A stretch of DNA of 56,087 nt from Mangrovibacterium marinum (lineage in GTDB: Bacteria > Bacteroidota > Bacteroidia > Bacteroidales > Prolixibacteraceae), in NCBI RefSeq assembly GCF_003046625.1, contig NZ_QAAD01000023.1, positions 1 through 56,087 of the forward strand, in the 5' to 3' direction. The position numbers and the translations under genes were made by a program. Positions 12,299 through 22,253 of the stretch are shown piece after piece. The notes below the pieces were generated by a model. It had not been told where the DNA came from. It did no database searches and saw only the letters and a program-made list of their open reading frames with translations. Position 1 is the stretch's first letter; each line of letters opens with the position of its first letter.

Positions 12299-12347
12299 CC
12301 TAAAATTTGATTTTTAATTAATTGTAAGAATTAATCACTGTAAAAGT

Positions 12348-15300
12348 ATGAAAAAAAATGATTGTAAAGGCTTACCCGGAAGGGATAAGTTTGGGAAACT
12401 ATTGCTTATGATGAAGTTAACAACTTTTTTATTTCTAGTAGGTTTAATGCAAACTTACGCAGTTGCTGGCTATTCGCAGCGAACACAATTGACGATAAAC
12501 GTCAAAAATGTGTCGGTGGAGGATGCTTTATATGAAATAGAGCAGCAAAGCGACTACGTATTTTTGTATAACCGGGATATGGTCGATGTCAATCGGCGGG
12601 CCAGCTTGCAGGCTAAAGACCTTCCCATTGAAAAAGTACTGGATCAGCTATTTGCCGGTACTGCAGTTAACTACCGGGTGATGGACCGTCAGATTGTTCT
12701 CTCGTCTGACGAAGTTGTTGCGCAGCAACCCGTGCGTACCATTACCGGTAAAGTAACCGATAACACCGATTTTCCATTGCCCGGGGTGACGGTTGTTCTT
12801 AAAGGGACTTCCGACGGAACGATTACCGATGGTAACGGGATGTACTCGTTGAAGAATATTCCTAGTGGCGCAACTTTGGTCTTCTCCTTTGTTGGAATGC
12901 GCGCGCAGGAAGTTGTCGTGGGCCAGGAGAAAACAATTGATGTGGTACTGGAGGAAGAAACCGTTGGAATTGAGGAGGTTGTTGCAGTAGGGTACGGTAC
13001 GCAGAAAAAAGTGAACTTGACTGGTGCGGTATCGGCTGTTAGTGCCGAAGCTCTGGAATCACGTCCGGTGCAGAATGTTGGCCAGGCGCTGCAAGGGATT
13101 GTTCCCGGGTTGAACTTCTCAACTTCCGGTTTGGGAGGTGAGCTAAACCAAAACTTAAGCTTCAATATTCGTGGTACCGGTACCATTGGTTCCGGATCAA
13201 ATGCTTCTCCGCTCGTATTGATCGACGGGATGGAAGGGGATATGAACGCGTTGAACCCGCAGGATATCGAAAGCATTTCGGTATTGAAAGATGCTGCCGC
13301 GGCTTCTATTTACGGATCGCGCGCTGCCTTTGGTGTGGTTTTGATTACCACGAAAACAGGTAAGGCTGGCGTAACAAATATCAATTACAACAACAACTTC
13401 CGGATGACCATGCCGCTTGGATTACCCAAGATGCTGGATTCCTATAGTTTTGCCTTGTACTGGAACGAAGCTGCCGCTAATGGTGGTGAAGGAGCCAAAT
13501 TTACGGACGAGATTATTGAACGTATTTTGCAATACCAGGCTGGTGAAATTGACTACGGAACAGTGCCCAATAACAATGGCGACCGCTGGCAGTTTTATAC
13601 GGGAGCCAATGCCAATACAGATTGGTTTGACGAGCTGTACCGCGATGCTGCTTTCGCTCAGGAACATTCGTTAAGTATCAATGGCGGATCTGAAAATGTG
13701 AAGTACTATGTGTCCGGTAACTTTTTGGATCAGGAAGGTTTGGCCAAGTACTCGGACGACCAGTTTAGCCGCTATGCTGTGACTGCGAAAATCAACGCGA
13801 CCTTGTCGAAAAAGATTAAATTCAACTACAGCTCGAAGTTGATTCGCGAAGACTATGAAAAAGCAACACAACAGTCCGGTTTGTATTTCCACAATATTGC
13901 CCGTCGCTGGCCGACTAACCCGGTGACCGATCCGAACGGACACTATACCGAGGCTAGTGGTGAGATGGTGCAGTTGACTCAAGGTGGTCGTACCAATGAT
14001 CGTTCAGACTGGATTTACCAGCAGGGGCAGTTGATTGTTAGCCCAATCAAGGGGTGGAACATTTATGCCGAAGGAAACTACCGGGTAAAATACTACACCT
14101 ACCACCAGGATGTGCTTCCTGCTTACGCTTACGATGTGAATAATAATCCGTATGCTGTTGGTGTTGGTTGGAACTCTGCTGGTTACAGCTCGGTTTATGA
14201 ATACGACCGTGCCGATAATTTCTTTACGTCTAACATTTATACCGATTATGAGTTCAAACTAAACGAAGATCACTACTTCAAGGTGATGGCCGGTTTCAAC
14301 TCAGAGTTGATGAAGTACCGCACTTTAGGTGCTTCGCGAAGCGGGTTGATTTCTCCTTCATTGCCAACGATCAACACGGCGACTGATAACAGTAAAGCGA
14401 CTGAAGGTCAGTATCAACATTGGGCAACAGCCGGTTTCTTCGGACGTTTAAACTACAACTACAAAGAACGCTACCTATTGGAGGTGAATGGCCGTTACGA
14501 TGGTACTTCCCGCTTCATCGGCGACAAGCGCTGGAACGTCTTCCCCTCTGTTTCGTTGGGGTGGAATATCGCAAAGGAAAACTTTTGGACATTAGACCAC
14601 ATCTTCCAAACATTCAAGTTAAGAGGTTCTTACGGTGAGCTGGGTAACCAAAATACATCAAACTGGTATCCGTTCTACTCGCAGATGCCTGTTGGCATCA
14701 ACAGTGGCTCGTGGTTGCTGGGGGGGCAAAAGCCTAATACAGCCAGTGCTCCAGGCCTTGTGAGCTCGCTGCTGACTTGGGAAAAGGTATCAACGTGGAA
14801 CGTTGGCCTGGACTTGTCCATGTTCTCAAACCGACTGACAGTGAATGCGGACTACTTCAAACGAAATACTTTCGATATGGTAGGGCCAGCACCTGAGTTG
14901 CCGGTAGTTTTGGGAACAAGCGTGCCTCAAATTAACAATGCCGATATGGAATCCTACGGTTTCGAATTGGAGGCGCACTGGAAAGACCGCATCGGAAAAT
15001 TCAACTACTCGGTGAGAGCAGTCTTGTCTGACGACCAGCAAAAAGTAACCAGCTACCCGAACCCGACCGGAAATATCAGCACCTGGTACGAAGGAGAAAA
15101 AATGGGTGACATCTGGGGATACACAACGATTGGTATTGCTAAAACGCAGGCTGAAATGGATGCACATTTGGCTGACGTTAGCCAAAGTAACCTGGCCAGC
15201 CAGTGGGGAGCAGGTGATATCATGTATGCTGACCTGAACGATGACCACAAAATCGACGGTGGTTCAGGTATTTTGGGTGATACCGGCGACCGTCGCATTA

Positions 15301-15842
15301 TCGGTAACTCAACACCACGATATCGTTTCAGCCTCGACCTGGGGGGTGACTACAAAGGATTCGATTTTAGAATTTTGCTGCAAGGTGTGGCCAAAAGAGA
15401 CTGGATGCCTAATGGTCCTTACTTCTGGGGAGCCAGCGGCGGTATGTGGCAGTCGGCCGGTTTTACAACACACATGGATTACTTCCGCGACGAATCATCG
15501 GTGATGGTGCAGGCCGGACATGCTGATGTGAACCTGGATTCGTACTTCCCGAAACCATATTTCAACACCGGCAAAAACCAGCAAACGCAAACCCGTTATG
15601 TACAAAGCGCCGCTTATATGCGTTTGAAAAACATTCAGGTTGGTTATACTTTGCCGAAGTCTTTGACCAACCGAATTGGAATCTCAAAAGCACGATTCTT
15701 CTTGTCGGGAGACAACCTGTTGACTTTCACAAGCCTGATTGATACATTCGACCCCGAAACAGTCGGATTGGGTGGATGGAGTGACGGAAAAACTTACCCG
15801 TTAGCCAAGGTTGTTTCTTGTGGTCTAAGTGTTAACTTTTAA
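12348..15842 (+). CDS. SusC-like TonB-dependent receptor with STN signalling domain
   Basis: A 1164-residue outer-membrane receptor that would import oligosaccharides with its SusD partner. After an N-terminal signal (ending near AVAGYSQ) come an STN domain (about 48-115, LTINVKNVSVEDALYEIEQQ), a carboxypeptidase-regulatory-like domain (about 130-210, ITGKVTDNTDFPLPGVTVVL), a TonB-box-like segment (EEVVAVGYGTQ), a plug (about 225-330, ISVLKDAAAASIYGSRAAFGVVLITTK) and a beta-barrel to a C-terminal VNF. The STN domain fits trans-envelope signalling through the FecR and ECF sigma proteins just upstream. A later in-frame ATG (12408) just before the hydrophobic core is an alternative start. Confidence 0.95.
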   Translation: MKKNDCKGLPGRDKFGKLLLMMKLTTFLFLVGLMQTYAVAGYSQRTQLTINVKNVSVEDALYEIEQQSDYVFLYNRDMVDVNRRASLQAKDLPIEKVLDQLFAGTAVNYRVMDRQIVLSSDEVVAQQPVRTITGKVTDNTDFPLPGVTVVLKGTSDGTITDGNGMYSLKNIPSGATLVFSFVGMRAQEVVVGQEKTIDVVLEEETVGIEEVVAVGYGTQKKVNLTGAVSAVSAEALESRPVQNVGQALQGIVPGLNFSTSGLGGELNQNLSFNIRGTGTIGSGSNASPLVLIDGMEGDMNALNPQDIESISVLKDAAAASIYGSRAAFGVVLITTKTGKAGVTNINYNNNFRMTMPLGLPKMLDSYSFALYWNEAAANGGEGAKFTDEIIERILQYQAGEIDYGTVPNNNGDRWQFYTGANANTDWFDELYRDAAFAQEHSLSINGGSENVKYYVSGNFLDQEGLAKYSDDQFSRYAVTAKINATLSKKIKFNYSSKLIREDYEKATQQSGLYFHNIARRWPTNPVTDPNGHYTEASGEMVQLTQGGRTNDRSDWIYQQGQLIVSPIKGWNIYAEGNYRVKYYTYHQDVLPAYAYDVNNNPYAVGVGWNSAGYSSVYEYDRADNFFTSNIYTDYEFKLNEDHYFKVMAGFNSELMKYRTLGASRSGLISPSLPTINTATDNSKATEGQYQHWATAGFFGRLNYNYKERYLLEVNGRYDGTSRFIGDKRWNVFPSVSLGWNIAKENFWTLDHIFQTFKLRGSYGELGNQNTSNWYPFYSQMPVGINSGSWLLGGQKPNTASAPGLVSSLLTWEKVSTWNVGLDLSMFSNRLTVNADYFKRNTFDMVGPAPELPVVLGTSVPQINNADMESYGFELEAHWKDRIGKFNYSVRAVLSDDQQKVTSYPNPTGNISTWYEGEKMGDIWGYTTIGIAKTQAEMDAHLADVSQSNLASQWGAGDIMYADLNDDHKIDGGSGILGDTGDRRIIGNSTPRYRFSLDLGGDYKGFDFRILLQGVAKRDWMPNGPYFWGASGGMWQSAGFTTHMDYFRDESSVMVQAGHADVNLDSYFPKPYFNTGKNQQTQTRYVQSAAYMRLKNIQVGYTLPKSLTNRIGISKARFFLSGDNLLTFTSLIDTFDPETVGLGGWSDGKTYPLAKVVSCGLSVNF

Positions 15843-15854
15843 AAATACAGAATC

Positions 15855-17843
15855 ATGAATCAAAAATATAGCATCAAAAAATTCATGGTCATTGCTTTAG
15901 CGGCACTCTCTTTTACGTCCTGCAATGATTTTCTCGACAGGGAGCCTCTGTCCAATGTCACGCCAAACGATTATTTGTGGAGCGAGGCCGATCTGGCTGC
16001 CTATACGATCAATCAATATGATTTTCCGACCCACAGCGGTTGGGGACCCGGCACCTTTGCAACCGACAACAATACCGACAATCAGGCAACCAGTAGTTAT
16101 TCCACCAGGTGGGTGCCCGGCGAGTGGCGTGTGCCGCAGTCAGGTGGCGACTGGAACTTTAGCGCAATTCGCAATTGCAACTACTTTCTGGAAACCGTGT
16201 TGCCTCGTTGGCAAGCCGGCGAAATTTCGGGTAATGCCGATAATATTGATCACTATGTTGGTGAAGCTTATTTCCTGAGAGCTTACGAGTATTTCGGGAA
16301 AGTGGAGACTTATGGCGATTTTCCAATCGTTCGTCGTACCCTTAAGGACGAAATGGCTGAGTTGAAAGCGGCTTCCGTTCGTCGTCCGCGTAATGAGGTT
16401 GCCCACTTTATCCTGTCTGATCTGGATTCAGCCATTATGTTGTTGCAGGATAATCCACCTTACGGTAAAAACCGGATCTCGAAGCAAGCTGCTTATCTCA
16501 TGAAATCGCGTGTTGCTTTGCACGAGGCTACCTGGTTGAAATATCACAAAGGTACGGCACAGGTTCCTGGTGGTCCGGGATGGCCTGGTGATGCGGCTAC
16601 CGTTTCAGGATTCAATATTGATACTGAAATCGATTATTTCCTGACTCAGGCGATGAATGCTGCTGCCGAGGTGGCCGATGCCGTATCTTTGGTTGAAAAC
16701 ACCAAAGATGATGGTTACGACTCGTCGACCAACCCTTATGCTCAGATGTTTGCCGATTTCGATCTGGATGGTTACAGTGAAGTGTTGCTGTGGCGCGAAT
16801 ACGACGCCAGTTTAGGGATCAACCATAATGTGAACCACTATGTGAATCAGAACGGTGGTAATACCGGTTTTACTAGAGGGTTTGTTGATAATTTTGTGAT
16901 GGCTAACGGTTTGCCAATCTATGATGACGCTTCGGGATATGCCGGCGACGATTCAACACAGATGGTTAAAATCGATCGCGACAATCGTCTGCAATTGTTT
17001 ATGAAAGTGCCTGGCGACCTGCGTTATATTGATAAGCAGAATACGGATGGTGCGCCTATTTTGGAAGGATACCCCGATATTCTGGGAATTAACGAAGTTC
17101 GCTATGTAACAGGTTATGCCCTGAAAAAAGGCTTTTCATATCTGGCGGCACAGTCGGAAGGAAGTGCCGGTTCAACGGGGAGCATTGTTTTCCGTGCTGT
17201 TGAAGCCTACCTGAACTACATTGAAGCTTCGTATTTGAAAAGCGGCCAGATTGACGCCAAGGCTGACCAATACTGGAGAGCGATTCGCGAACGCGCCGGT
17301 GTTAATCCGGACTATAATGTAACAGTTAACGCAACAGTGATGAGTGAAGAAGCGAAAAATGACTTCGCAGCATACTCTGCCGGTCAGCTGCTAACCGACA
17401 AAGTATTGTATAACATTCGTCGCGAACGTCGTTGCGAATTGATGGCTGAAGGTCTTCGCATGTTCGACCTGAAACGTTGGAGAGCCTTGGATCAACTCAA
17501 AACCAACCCTTATATTATTGAAGGTTTCAAAATTTGGGGACCGATGCAGGATTGGTATCAGGATGAAGACGGTAATTCTTTGTTGATTGAGGCCGGAACG
17601 CCAGATCAAACAGCGAATATCTCCAAGTCGTCGGAAAGCGAGTATATGCGTCCTTACCGTGTTGTACTGAGCAGTTCGAACCAGGTGCTCGACGGTTATC
17701 GTTGGACTGCCGCTCACTATCTGTCGCCAATTGCCATTCAGCATTTTATTATTACAGCTGAAAATACCTCTGATTTGACTACCTCTACAATCTATCAGAA
17801 CCCGGGGTGGCCATTGGAAGCCAATAGTGGTGCCACAGAATAG
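15855..17843 (+). CDS. SusD/RagB-like glycan-binding lipoprotein
   Basis: A 662-residue surface lipoprotein that would form the lid of the SusC channel. The lipoprotein signal ends at Cys23 (LSFTSC), followed by the typical start DFLDREPLSNVTPNDYLWSE. The middle has the helical repeat pattern of RagB/SusD, and the C-terminal part contains RRERRCELMAEGLRMFDLKRW, a hallmark of the family. It begins 12 bp after susC and is surely co-transcribed. It is followed by a strong hairpin before the enzyme genes. Glycan specificity cannot be read from sequence. Confidence 0.95.
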   Translation: MNQKYSIKKFMVIALAALSFTSCNDFLDREPLSNVTPNDYLWSEADLAAYTINQYDFPTHSGWGPGTFATDNNTDNQATSSYSTRWVPGEWRVPQSGGDWNFSAIRNCNYFLETVLPRWQAGEISGNADNIDHYVGEAYFLRAYEYFGKVETYGDFPIVRRTLKDEMAELKAASVRRPRNEVAHFILSDLDSAIMLLQDNPPYGKNRISKQAAYLMKSRVALHEATWLKYHKGTAQVPGGPGWPGDAATVSGFNIDTEIDYFLTQAMNAAAEVADAVSLVENTKDDGYDSSTNPYAQMFADFDLDGYSEVLLWREYDASLGINHNVNHYVNQNGGNTGFTRGFVDNFVMANGLPIYDDASGYAGDDSTQMVKIDRDNRLQLFMKVPGDLRYIDKQNTDGAPILEGYPDILGINEVRYVTGYALKKGFSYLAAQSEGSAGSTGSIVFRAVEAYLNYIEASYLKSGQIDAKADQYWRAIRERAGVNPDYNVTVNATVMSEEAKNDFAAYSAGQLLTDKVLYNIRRERRCELMAEGLRMFDLKRWRALDQLKTNPYIIEGFKIWGPMQDWYQDEDGNSLLIEAGTPDQTANISKSSESEYMRPYRVVLSSSNQVLDGYRWTAAHYLSPIAIQHFIITAENTSDLTTSTIYQNPGWPLEANSGATE

Positions 17844-17875
17844 TACTTGTGCACAGCAGAATTGAAATATAGCCT

Positions 17876-17908
17876 TGAGGCCTCTCCAGCATTAAGGGAG
17901 AGGCCTCA
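17876..17908 (+). terminator. Hairpin after the first susD gene
   Basis: A 12-bp perfect stem (17876-17887 with 17897-17908, containing GAGGCCTCTCC) and 9-nt loop, 32 bp after the susD stop. There is no T-run afterwards, so it could be a partial terminator or an mRNA-stabilising 3' end rather than a full stop. The second susD in this window also ends with a hairpin. Confidence 0.65.
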
Positions 17909-17990
17909 TTGCGTTATAAGGGCTATTCGTCATCAGGATTCTGGAATCTTTAAGTATTTTTGTGAAGCCTCGAAAACAGAAAAACAAGAC

Positions 17991-18830
17991 ATGATTGTAA
18001 CGACAAACAGACTTTGCCGCCTGTTGCTGCTATTGTTTGGCTTGATTGTATTTGGCCCGGTACACGGGCAGGTGATCAAATCGGACTGGAAATTGGTTTG
18101 GAGCGATGAGTTTCAGGGCGATGGTCAGCCCGATGAAAACTGGTGGAGTTTCTCCGGCCGCAAGAGTGCCGATTGGGCCTGTTATTGTAGCGATGACCTG
18201 CAAAATGCGGAACTGATCAATGGGATGCTGCACTTGCGGGGTACCCCAAACACCAACACAGCTGACACCATTCCTTATCGCACCGGCTGCATCTCAACAA
18301 AAGGAAAATTCTCCTTTCGGTATGGTAAGGTTGAAGTGCGTGCCAGGCTTGGTAAAGGACAAGGTTCGTGGCCGGCTATCTGGCTGATGCCCGAGAAGAG
18401 TGTTTATGGTTCATGGCCGCGCAGCGGAGAAATTGATATCGTGGAACAGCTGAATTTTGACACCATCGTCTATCAAACCGTCCACACCGAATATGTGGAT
18501 GTTTTAAAACAAAAAGATAATCCCAAATACTTTTCTACAGCCTCTTTTAAGCCGGAAGAGTTCAATGTATTCAGCCTGGAATGGTATCCCGATCGACTCG
18601 ATTTTTTCGTTAATGGGAGCCAAACATTTAGCTATCCCAAAGTTGATGGCTTGGGAGTAGCTCAGTGGCCCTTCGATCAACAATTTTATATCATTCTCGA
18701 CCAGGCGCTGGGCGGCAGCTGGGCCGGGCCGGTCAATTCCGATCATCTTCCTGTGGAAATGCAGGTCGATTGGGTACGCGTGTATCAGAAAGCCAACGAA
18801 AACACATTTCTTAGAAACAATAAACAATAG
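17991..18830 (+). CDS. GH16 family endo-glycosidase (exported)
   Basis: A 279-residue GH16 enzyme with a Sec signal peptide (LLLLLFGLIVFGPVHGQ). The ATG at 17991 is chosen because the longer frame from 17847 runs through the hairpin and adds a non-signal N-terminus. The catalytic motif is E147-I-D149-I-V-E152 (SGEIDIVEQ), the beta-bulge ExDxxE form. GSWPAIWLMPEK and FVNGSQTFSY are typical of the laminarinase-like branch. GH16 members of that branch include endo-acting enzymes cutting poly-LacNAc in mucin O-glycans, which fits this locus, but laminarin-type activity is not excluded. Lack of a lipobox suggests a periplasmic or secreted enzyme. Confidence 0.9.
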   Translation: MIVTTNRLCRLLLLLFGLIVFGPVHGQVIKSDWKLVWSDEFQGDGQPDENWWSFSGRKSADWACYCSDDLQNAELINGMLHLRGTPNTNTADTIPYRTGCISTKGKFSFRYGKVEVRARLGKGQGSWPAIWLMPEKSVYGSWPRSGEIDIVEQLNFDTIVYQTVHTEYVDVLKQKDNPKYFSTASFKPEEFNVFSLEWYPDRLDFFVNGSQTFSYPKVDGLGVAQWPFDQQFYIILDQALGGSWAGPVNSDHLPVEMQVDWVRVYQKANENTFLRNNKQ

Positions 18831-18836
18831 ATCATT

Positions 18837-21134
18837 ATGAAGAAAATTATTCTCAGTCTTTGGGTTTTTTGCTGCCCGTTTTTGCTCTTTGCCGAAAACC
18901 TGTTGCCGATTATTCCGCAACCGGTGTCGGTTCAGCTTAAGCAGGGTAGTTTTATCATCGACGGTGAAACCGGCATTCAGTTTGATAAAACACAGCAGGA
19001 ACTTAAGCAGGCTGCCGATTTTTTTGCCAATGCGGTAGCACATATTTCTGCTTATCAACTCGTAACCAACCAACAGAAAACCAAAACCATTGCATTGAGC
19101 CTGCAGGAACTGCCAACAATTGGAGCAGAAGGCTACCAGCTCGATGTGACCCCCGAAAAAATTGACCTGCGCGCCAATACCAAGGCCGGTATTATTTATG
19201 GTATGCAGTCGCTGTTGCAGTTGCTGCCTGCTATTCGTACCAATGCGGCGCTGGAAATCCCTTGTTTGTCGATTACTGATTACCCGAGGTTTAAATGGCG
19301 CGGCATGCACCTCGATGTGAGCCGTCACTTTTTTGGTCCCGAAGTGGTTAAAGAGTACATCGACCTGATGGCTTCTTACAAATTGAATACCTTTCATTGG
19401 CATTTGGTCGACGACCAGGGCTGGCGAATTGAAATTAAGAAGTATCCCAAACTGACTGATATTGGCGCGTGGCGTGTGGATCAAACCCAACTGCCCTGGG
19501 ACCAGCGTCCGCAAGCTAAGGACGGCGAGAAACCAACTTACGGCGGCTACTATACCCAGGAACAAATTAAGGAGATTGTTCGCTATGCTGCCGAACGAAA
19601 CGTGACCATTGTGCCGGAAATCGAGATGCCCGGACACGTGGCATCGGCTATTGCAGCGTATCCGGAGCTGAGCTGTAAGCAAAAACCACAGCTTCCGCTT
19701 ACCGGTGGCGATTATACCGATATGTCGTCGAACTATTGCCCGGGAAACGAAGAGGTTTTTCACTTCCTGGAAGATGTTCTGAGTGAAGTAATCGAGCTGT
19801 TCCCTTCAACATACATCCACATTGGCGGCGACGAGGTGAACAAAGATTCCTGGAAAGCTTGCGAGCGTTGCCAGGCCCGCATGAAAAAGGAAAAGCTGAA
19901 AGATGAAAATGAGCTGCAAAGCTATTTCATCCAGCGCATGGAGAAATTCCTCATCAGCAAAGGCCGCAAAATGATTGGCTGGGACGAAATTCTGGAAGGT
20001 GGACTGGCGCCCGAAGCTACGGTAATGAGCTGGCGAGGCGAAGCCGGTGGTATTGAAGCGGCGAAAATGGGCCACGATGTGGTGATGACCCCAGGCAGCC
20101 CTTGCTATTTCGACCACTATCAGGCCGGACCTGAAGGCGAGCCAATGGCCATTGGTGGTTTTAATACCTTGCAAAAGGTGTACGATTATGAGCCAATTCC
20201 TGCGGAACTGAATGAAGAGCAGGCCCAATATGTGTTGGGGGCTCAGGCCAATGTCTGGACCGAATACATCACCACTCCGGAGTACCTCGAATATATGGTG
20301 TTGCCACGTATGCTGGCCCTGGCTGAAGTCGTGTGGACCCCTGCGGCACAAAAGGATTGGACGAGTTTCAACCTGCGCCTGCAAAATCAATTCCGGGCTT
20401 TCGAACAAAAAGGCTTGCGCTACTGTGGCGGAAACTACACCGTTCATATTAAACCGACATCAACAAACGGCAAGCTGAAGGTTGAATTGACGACCGAAAT
20501 TTTAAATGCCGAAATACATTACACCCTTGATGGTAGCGAGCTTACTGCCGCCAGCCCCAAATACACGGAGCCCGTGGAAATCAAAGCCAGCACCGTGCTG
20601 AAAGCTTCCAATGTGGTTGGTGGTCAGGTGAAAGGTTTTAAGCCTGCCGAGCAAACATTTGTGATGCACCAGGCGATTGGGCGGGCTGTTGAATACACAA
20701 AACCGGTGAGCCGCTACTACCAGGCCGATGGCCCTAACTCGCTGACCGATGGTGTTCGCGGAACCGAAACCGTCGGAAAATACTGGCACGGTTTCAACGG
20801 AACAGACCTGGTTGCGACCATCGATTTAGGCGAAAGCAAAACAATCAGCAGTATCACGCTGGGCTGCCTGCAAAAGTACCGCGATTGGATTTTTATGCCC
20901 TCATCAGTCAATTTTGAAGTTTCAACCGATGGCAAAAACTTTAGGCAATTGGCAAACCTTGCCAATCCGGTTGACCGCAACGAAGAGTTGGCTCAACACG
21001 ACTTTAAAAGTGAATTTAAAGCGCAAAAGGCACGCTATATTCGGGTGACTGCCAAAAGTACACTTTGCCCCGAAGGGCATCCCGGAGCCGGAAAACCAGC
21101 CTGGATCTTCGCTGATGAAATTATTGTGGAGTAA
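18837..21134 (+). CDS. GH20 beta-N-acetylhexosaminidase with CBM32-like domain
   Basis: A 765-residue exo-hexosaminidase. The signal peptide ends near LLFAE and has no lipobox Cys. It has a GH20b domain (about 25-150) and a barrel (about 160-510) with catalytic Asp332-Glu333 (HIGGDE). A chitobiase C-like domain (about 540-610, YTLDGSELTAASP) and an F5/8-type C (CBM32-like) domain (about 640-763) follow. Subsite loop residues are Asp426-His427 (CYFDHYQ). The barrel closely resembles the GH20 at 4493 (shared MIGWDEILEGGLAP), so the two are paralogues with exchanged C-terminal domains. The gene starts 6 bp after the GH16 stop. Confidence 0.95.
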   Translation: MKKIILSLWVFCCPFLLFAENLLPIIPQPVSVQLKQGSFIIDGETGIQFDKTQQELKQAADFFANAVAHISAYQLVTNQQKTKTIALSLQELPTIGAEGYQLDVTPEKIDLRANTKAGIIYGMQSLLQLLPAIRTNAALEIPCLSITDYPRFKWRGMHLDVSRHFFGPEVVKEYIDLMASYKLNTFHWHLVDDQGWRIEIKKYPKLTDIGAWRVDQTQLPWDQRPQAKDGEKPTYGGYYTQEQIKEIVRYAAERNVTIVPEIEMPGHVASAIAAYPELSCKQKPQLPLTGGDYTDMSSNYCPGNEEVFHFLEDVLSEVIELFPSTYIHIGGDEVNKDSWKACERCQARMKKEKLKDENELQSYFIQRMEKFLISKGRKMIGWDEILEGGLAPEATVMSWRGEAGGIEAAKMGHDVVMTPGSPCYFDHYQAGPEGEPMAIGGFNTLQKVYDYEPIPAELNEEQAQYVLGAQANVWTEYITTPEYLEYMVLPRMLALAEVVWTPAAQKDWTSFNLRLQNQFRAFEQKGLRYCGGNYTVHIKPTSTNGKLKVELTTEILNAEIHYTLDGSELTAASPKYTEPVEIKASTVLKASNVVGGQVKGFKPAEQTFVMHQAIGRAVEYTKPVSRYYQADGPNSLTDGVRGTETVGKYWHGFNGTDLVATIDLGESKTISSITLGCLQKYRDWIFMPSSVNFEVSTDGKNFRQLANLANPVDRNEELAQHDFKSEFKAQKARYIRVTAKSTLCPEGHPGAGKPAWIFADEIIVE

Positions 21135-21155
21135 AAATAGCACTTCTACTGGTGG

Positions 21156-21186
21156 CAAACAGGTACGAATACAGCGTGCCTGTTTG
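21156..21186 (+). terminator. Hairpin after the second GH20
   Basis: A 12-bp stem with one T-G wobble (21156-21167 with 21175-21186), extendable past a bulge by TGG/CCA, 21 bp after the GH20 stop. A T-rich tract (ATTTTTTATTTTT) follows only about 25 bp later, so termination efficiency is uncertain. Confidence 0.6.
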
Positions 21187-21320
21187 ACCACTTCGTGAAG
21201 AATCCCAATAATTTTTTATTTTTGGTGTCTTCGAACACGCAGGTAGTAGAGTGACTATAAGTGGATATTTATCGAATTTGAAATAAACGAACTAACACTG
21301 AACTAACGAAAGAAAAAACG

Positions 21321-22178
21321 ATGCACATTAAAACACACAACCTAATTATTTGGGCCGTTATGGCCTTATCTTTCGCCGCCTGCAGCAAGGACAATGATCC
21401 GATTGTGCCCGAAGAGGAGGAAAATACCGAAACGCAGCAAGAGTGGTCGCTGGTGTTCGAAGATAATTTCGACGGAACAGCCTACGACACCCAAAACTGG
21501 TCGAGTTATCAAACACAGTCGTGGTCGTCGGCCTGGAACAGATACGTTGTTCCCAACGATGCCTCGTTGGCCGAAGTTTCGGATGGAGCATTGCACATGC
21601 GTGCACGCTGGAATGACGAGACCGATCTGCCGGAAACCGGCGCTATTCAATCAGTCGGAAAATACAGTTTTACTTATGGAAAGCTCGAAGTGAGAGCCAA
21701 GTTTACCAGATCGGGAAAGGGAGCCTGGCCCGCAATTTGGCTGATGCCGCAAAATGCGGTTTACAACGGATGGCCCGACTGCGGCGAGATTGATGTGATG
21801 GAACGCCTGAACAACGATGCTTTTGTGTACCAGGTTATTCACCAGTCAGCGAGCCCCGGGCAGGAGTTAAAGCCTGCGCCAAGCGCAACGAAGAGTATTG
21901 ATCTGAATGAATATAACACCTACGGAATTATTAAGTCTGAAAATAAAATCGAGTTTCAGGTGAACGGCAAAACCACATTCACCCATGTTAAAAATGCAGT
22001 CAATGGCACCCGTTGGCCTTATGAAACCGATTTTTACATCATTCTGAATTATGCCTGTGCCGACAAAGGAGACTCGGGAGTCTATTTTTGGCCGGGTAGT
22101 GTTACCGATACCACCGGCTTTCCCTACGAGATGGCAATCGACTACGTGAAAGTATGGCAATTGAAAGATGTAGAGTAA
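21321..22178 (+). CDS. GH16 family endo-glycosidase lipoprotein
   Basis: A 285-residue GH16 enzyme with a lipoprotein signal ending at Cys21 (SFAAC), followed by an acidic linker (SKDNDPIVPEEEENTE) typical of surface-exposed lipoproteins. The catalytic motif is E156-I-D158-V-M-E161 (CGEIDVMER). GAWPAIWLMPQN and FYIILNYACADKGD mark the fold. With the signal-peptide GH16 at 17991 it gives a possible surface plus periplasm pair. In a mucin-type locus an endo-O-glycanase (poly-LacNAc-cutting) role is attractive, but this is inference from family and context. It stands between two hairpins, so it may be separately expressed. Confidence 0.9.
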   Translation: MHIKTHNLIIWAVMALSFAACSKDNDPIVPEEEENTETQQEWSLVFEDNFDGTAYDTQNWSSYQTQSWSSAWNRYVVPNDASLAEVSDGALHMRARWNDETDLPETGAIQSVGKYSFTYGKLEVRAKFTRSGKGAWPAIWLMPQNAVYNGWPDCGEIDVMERLNNDAFVYQVIHQSASPGQELKPAPSATKSIDLNEYNTYGIIKSENKIEFQVNGKTTFTHVKNAVNGTRWPYETDFYIILNYACADKGDSGVYFWPGSVTDTTGFPYEMAIDYVKVWQLKDVE

Positions 22179-22191
22179 ACAATAAACAGTT

Positions 22192-22222
22192 AAAAGTGAC
22201 AAGATGATTGCTTGTCACTTTT
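22192..22222 (+). terminator. Rho-independent terminator after the second GH16
   Basis: A 12-bp perfect stem (22192-22203 AAAAGTGACAAG with 22211-22222), 7-nt loop, A-rich 5' arm and TTTT 3' arm, 13 bp after the GH16 stop. Confidence 0.85.
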
Positions 22223-22253
22223 ATTTCGATTTTAATTCAAACATTTTTAGATA

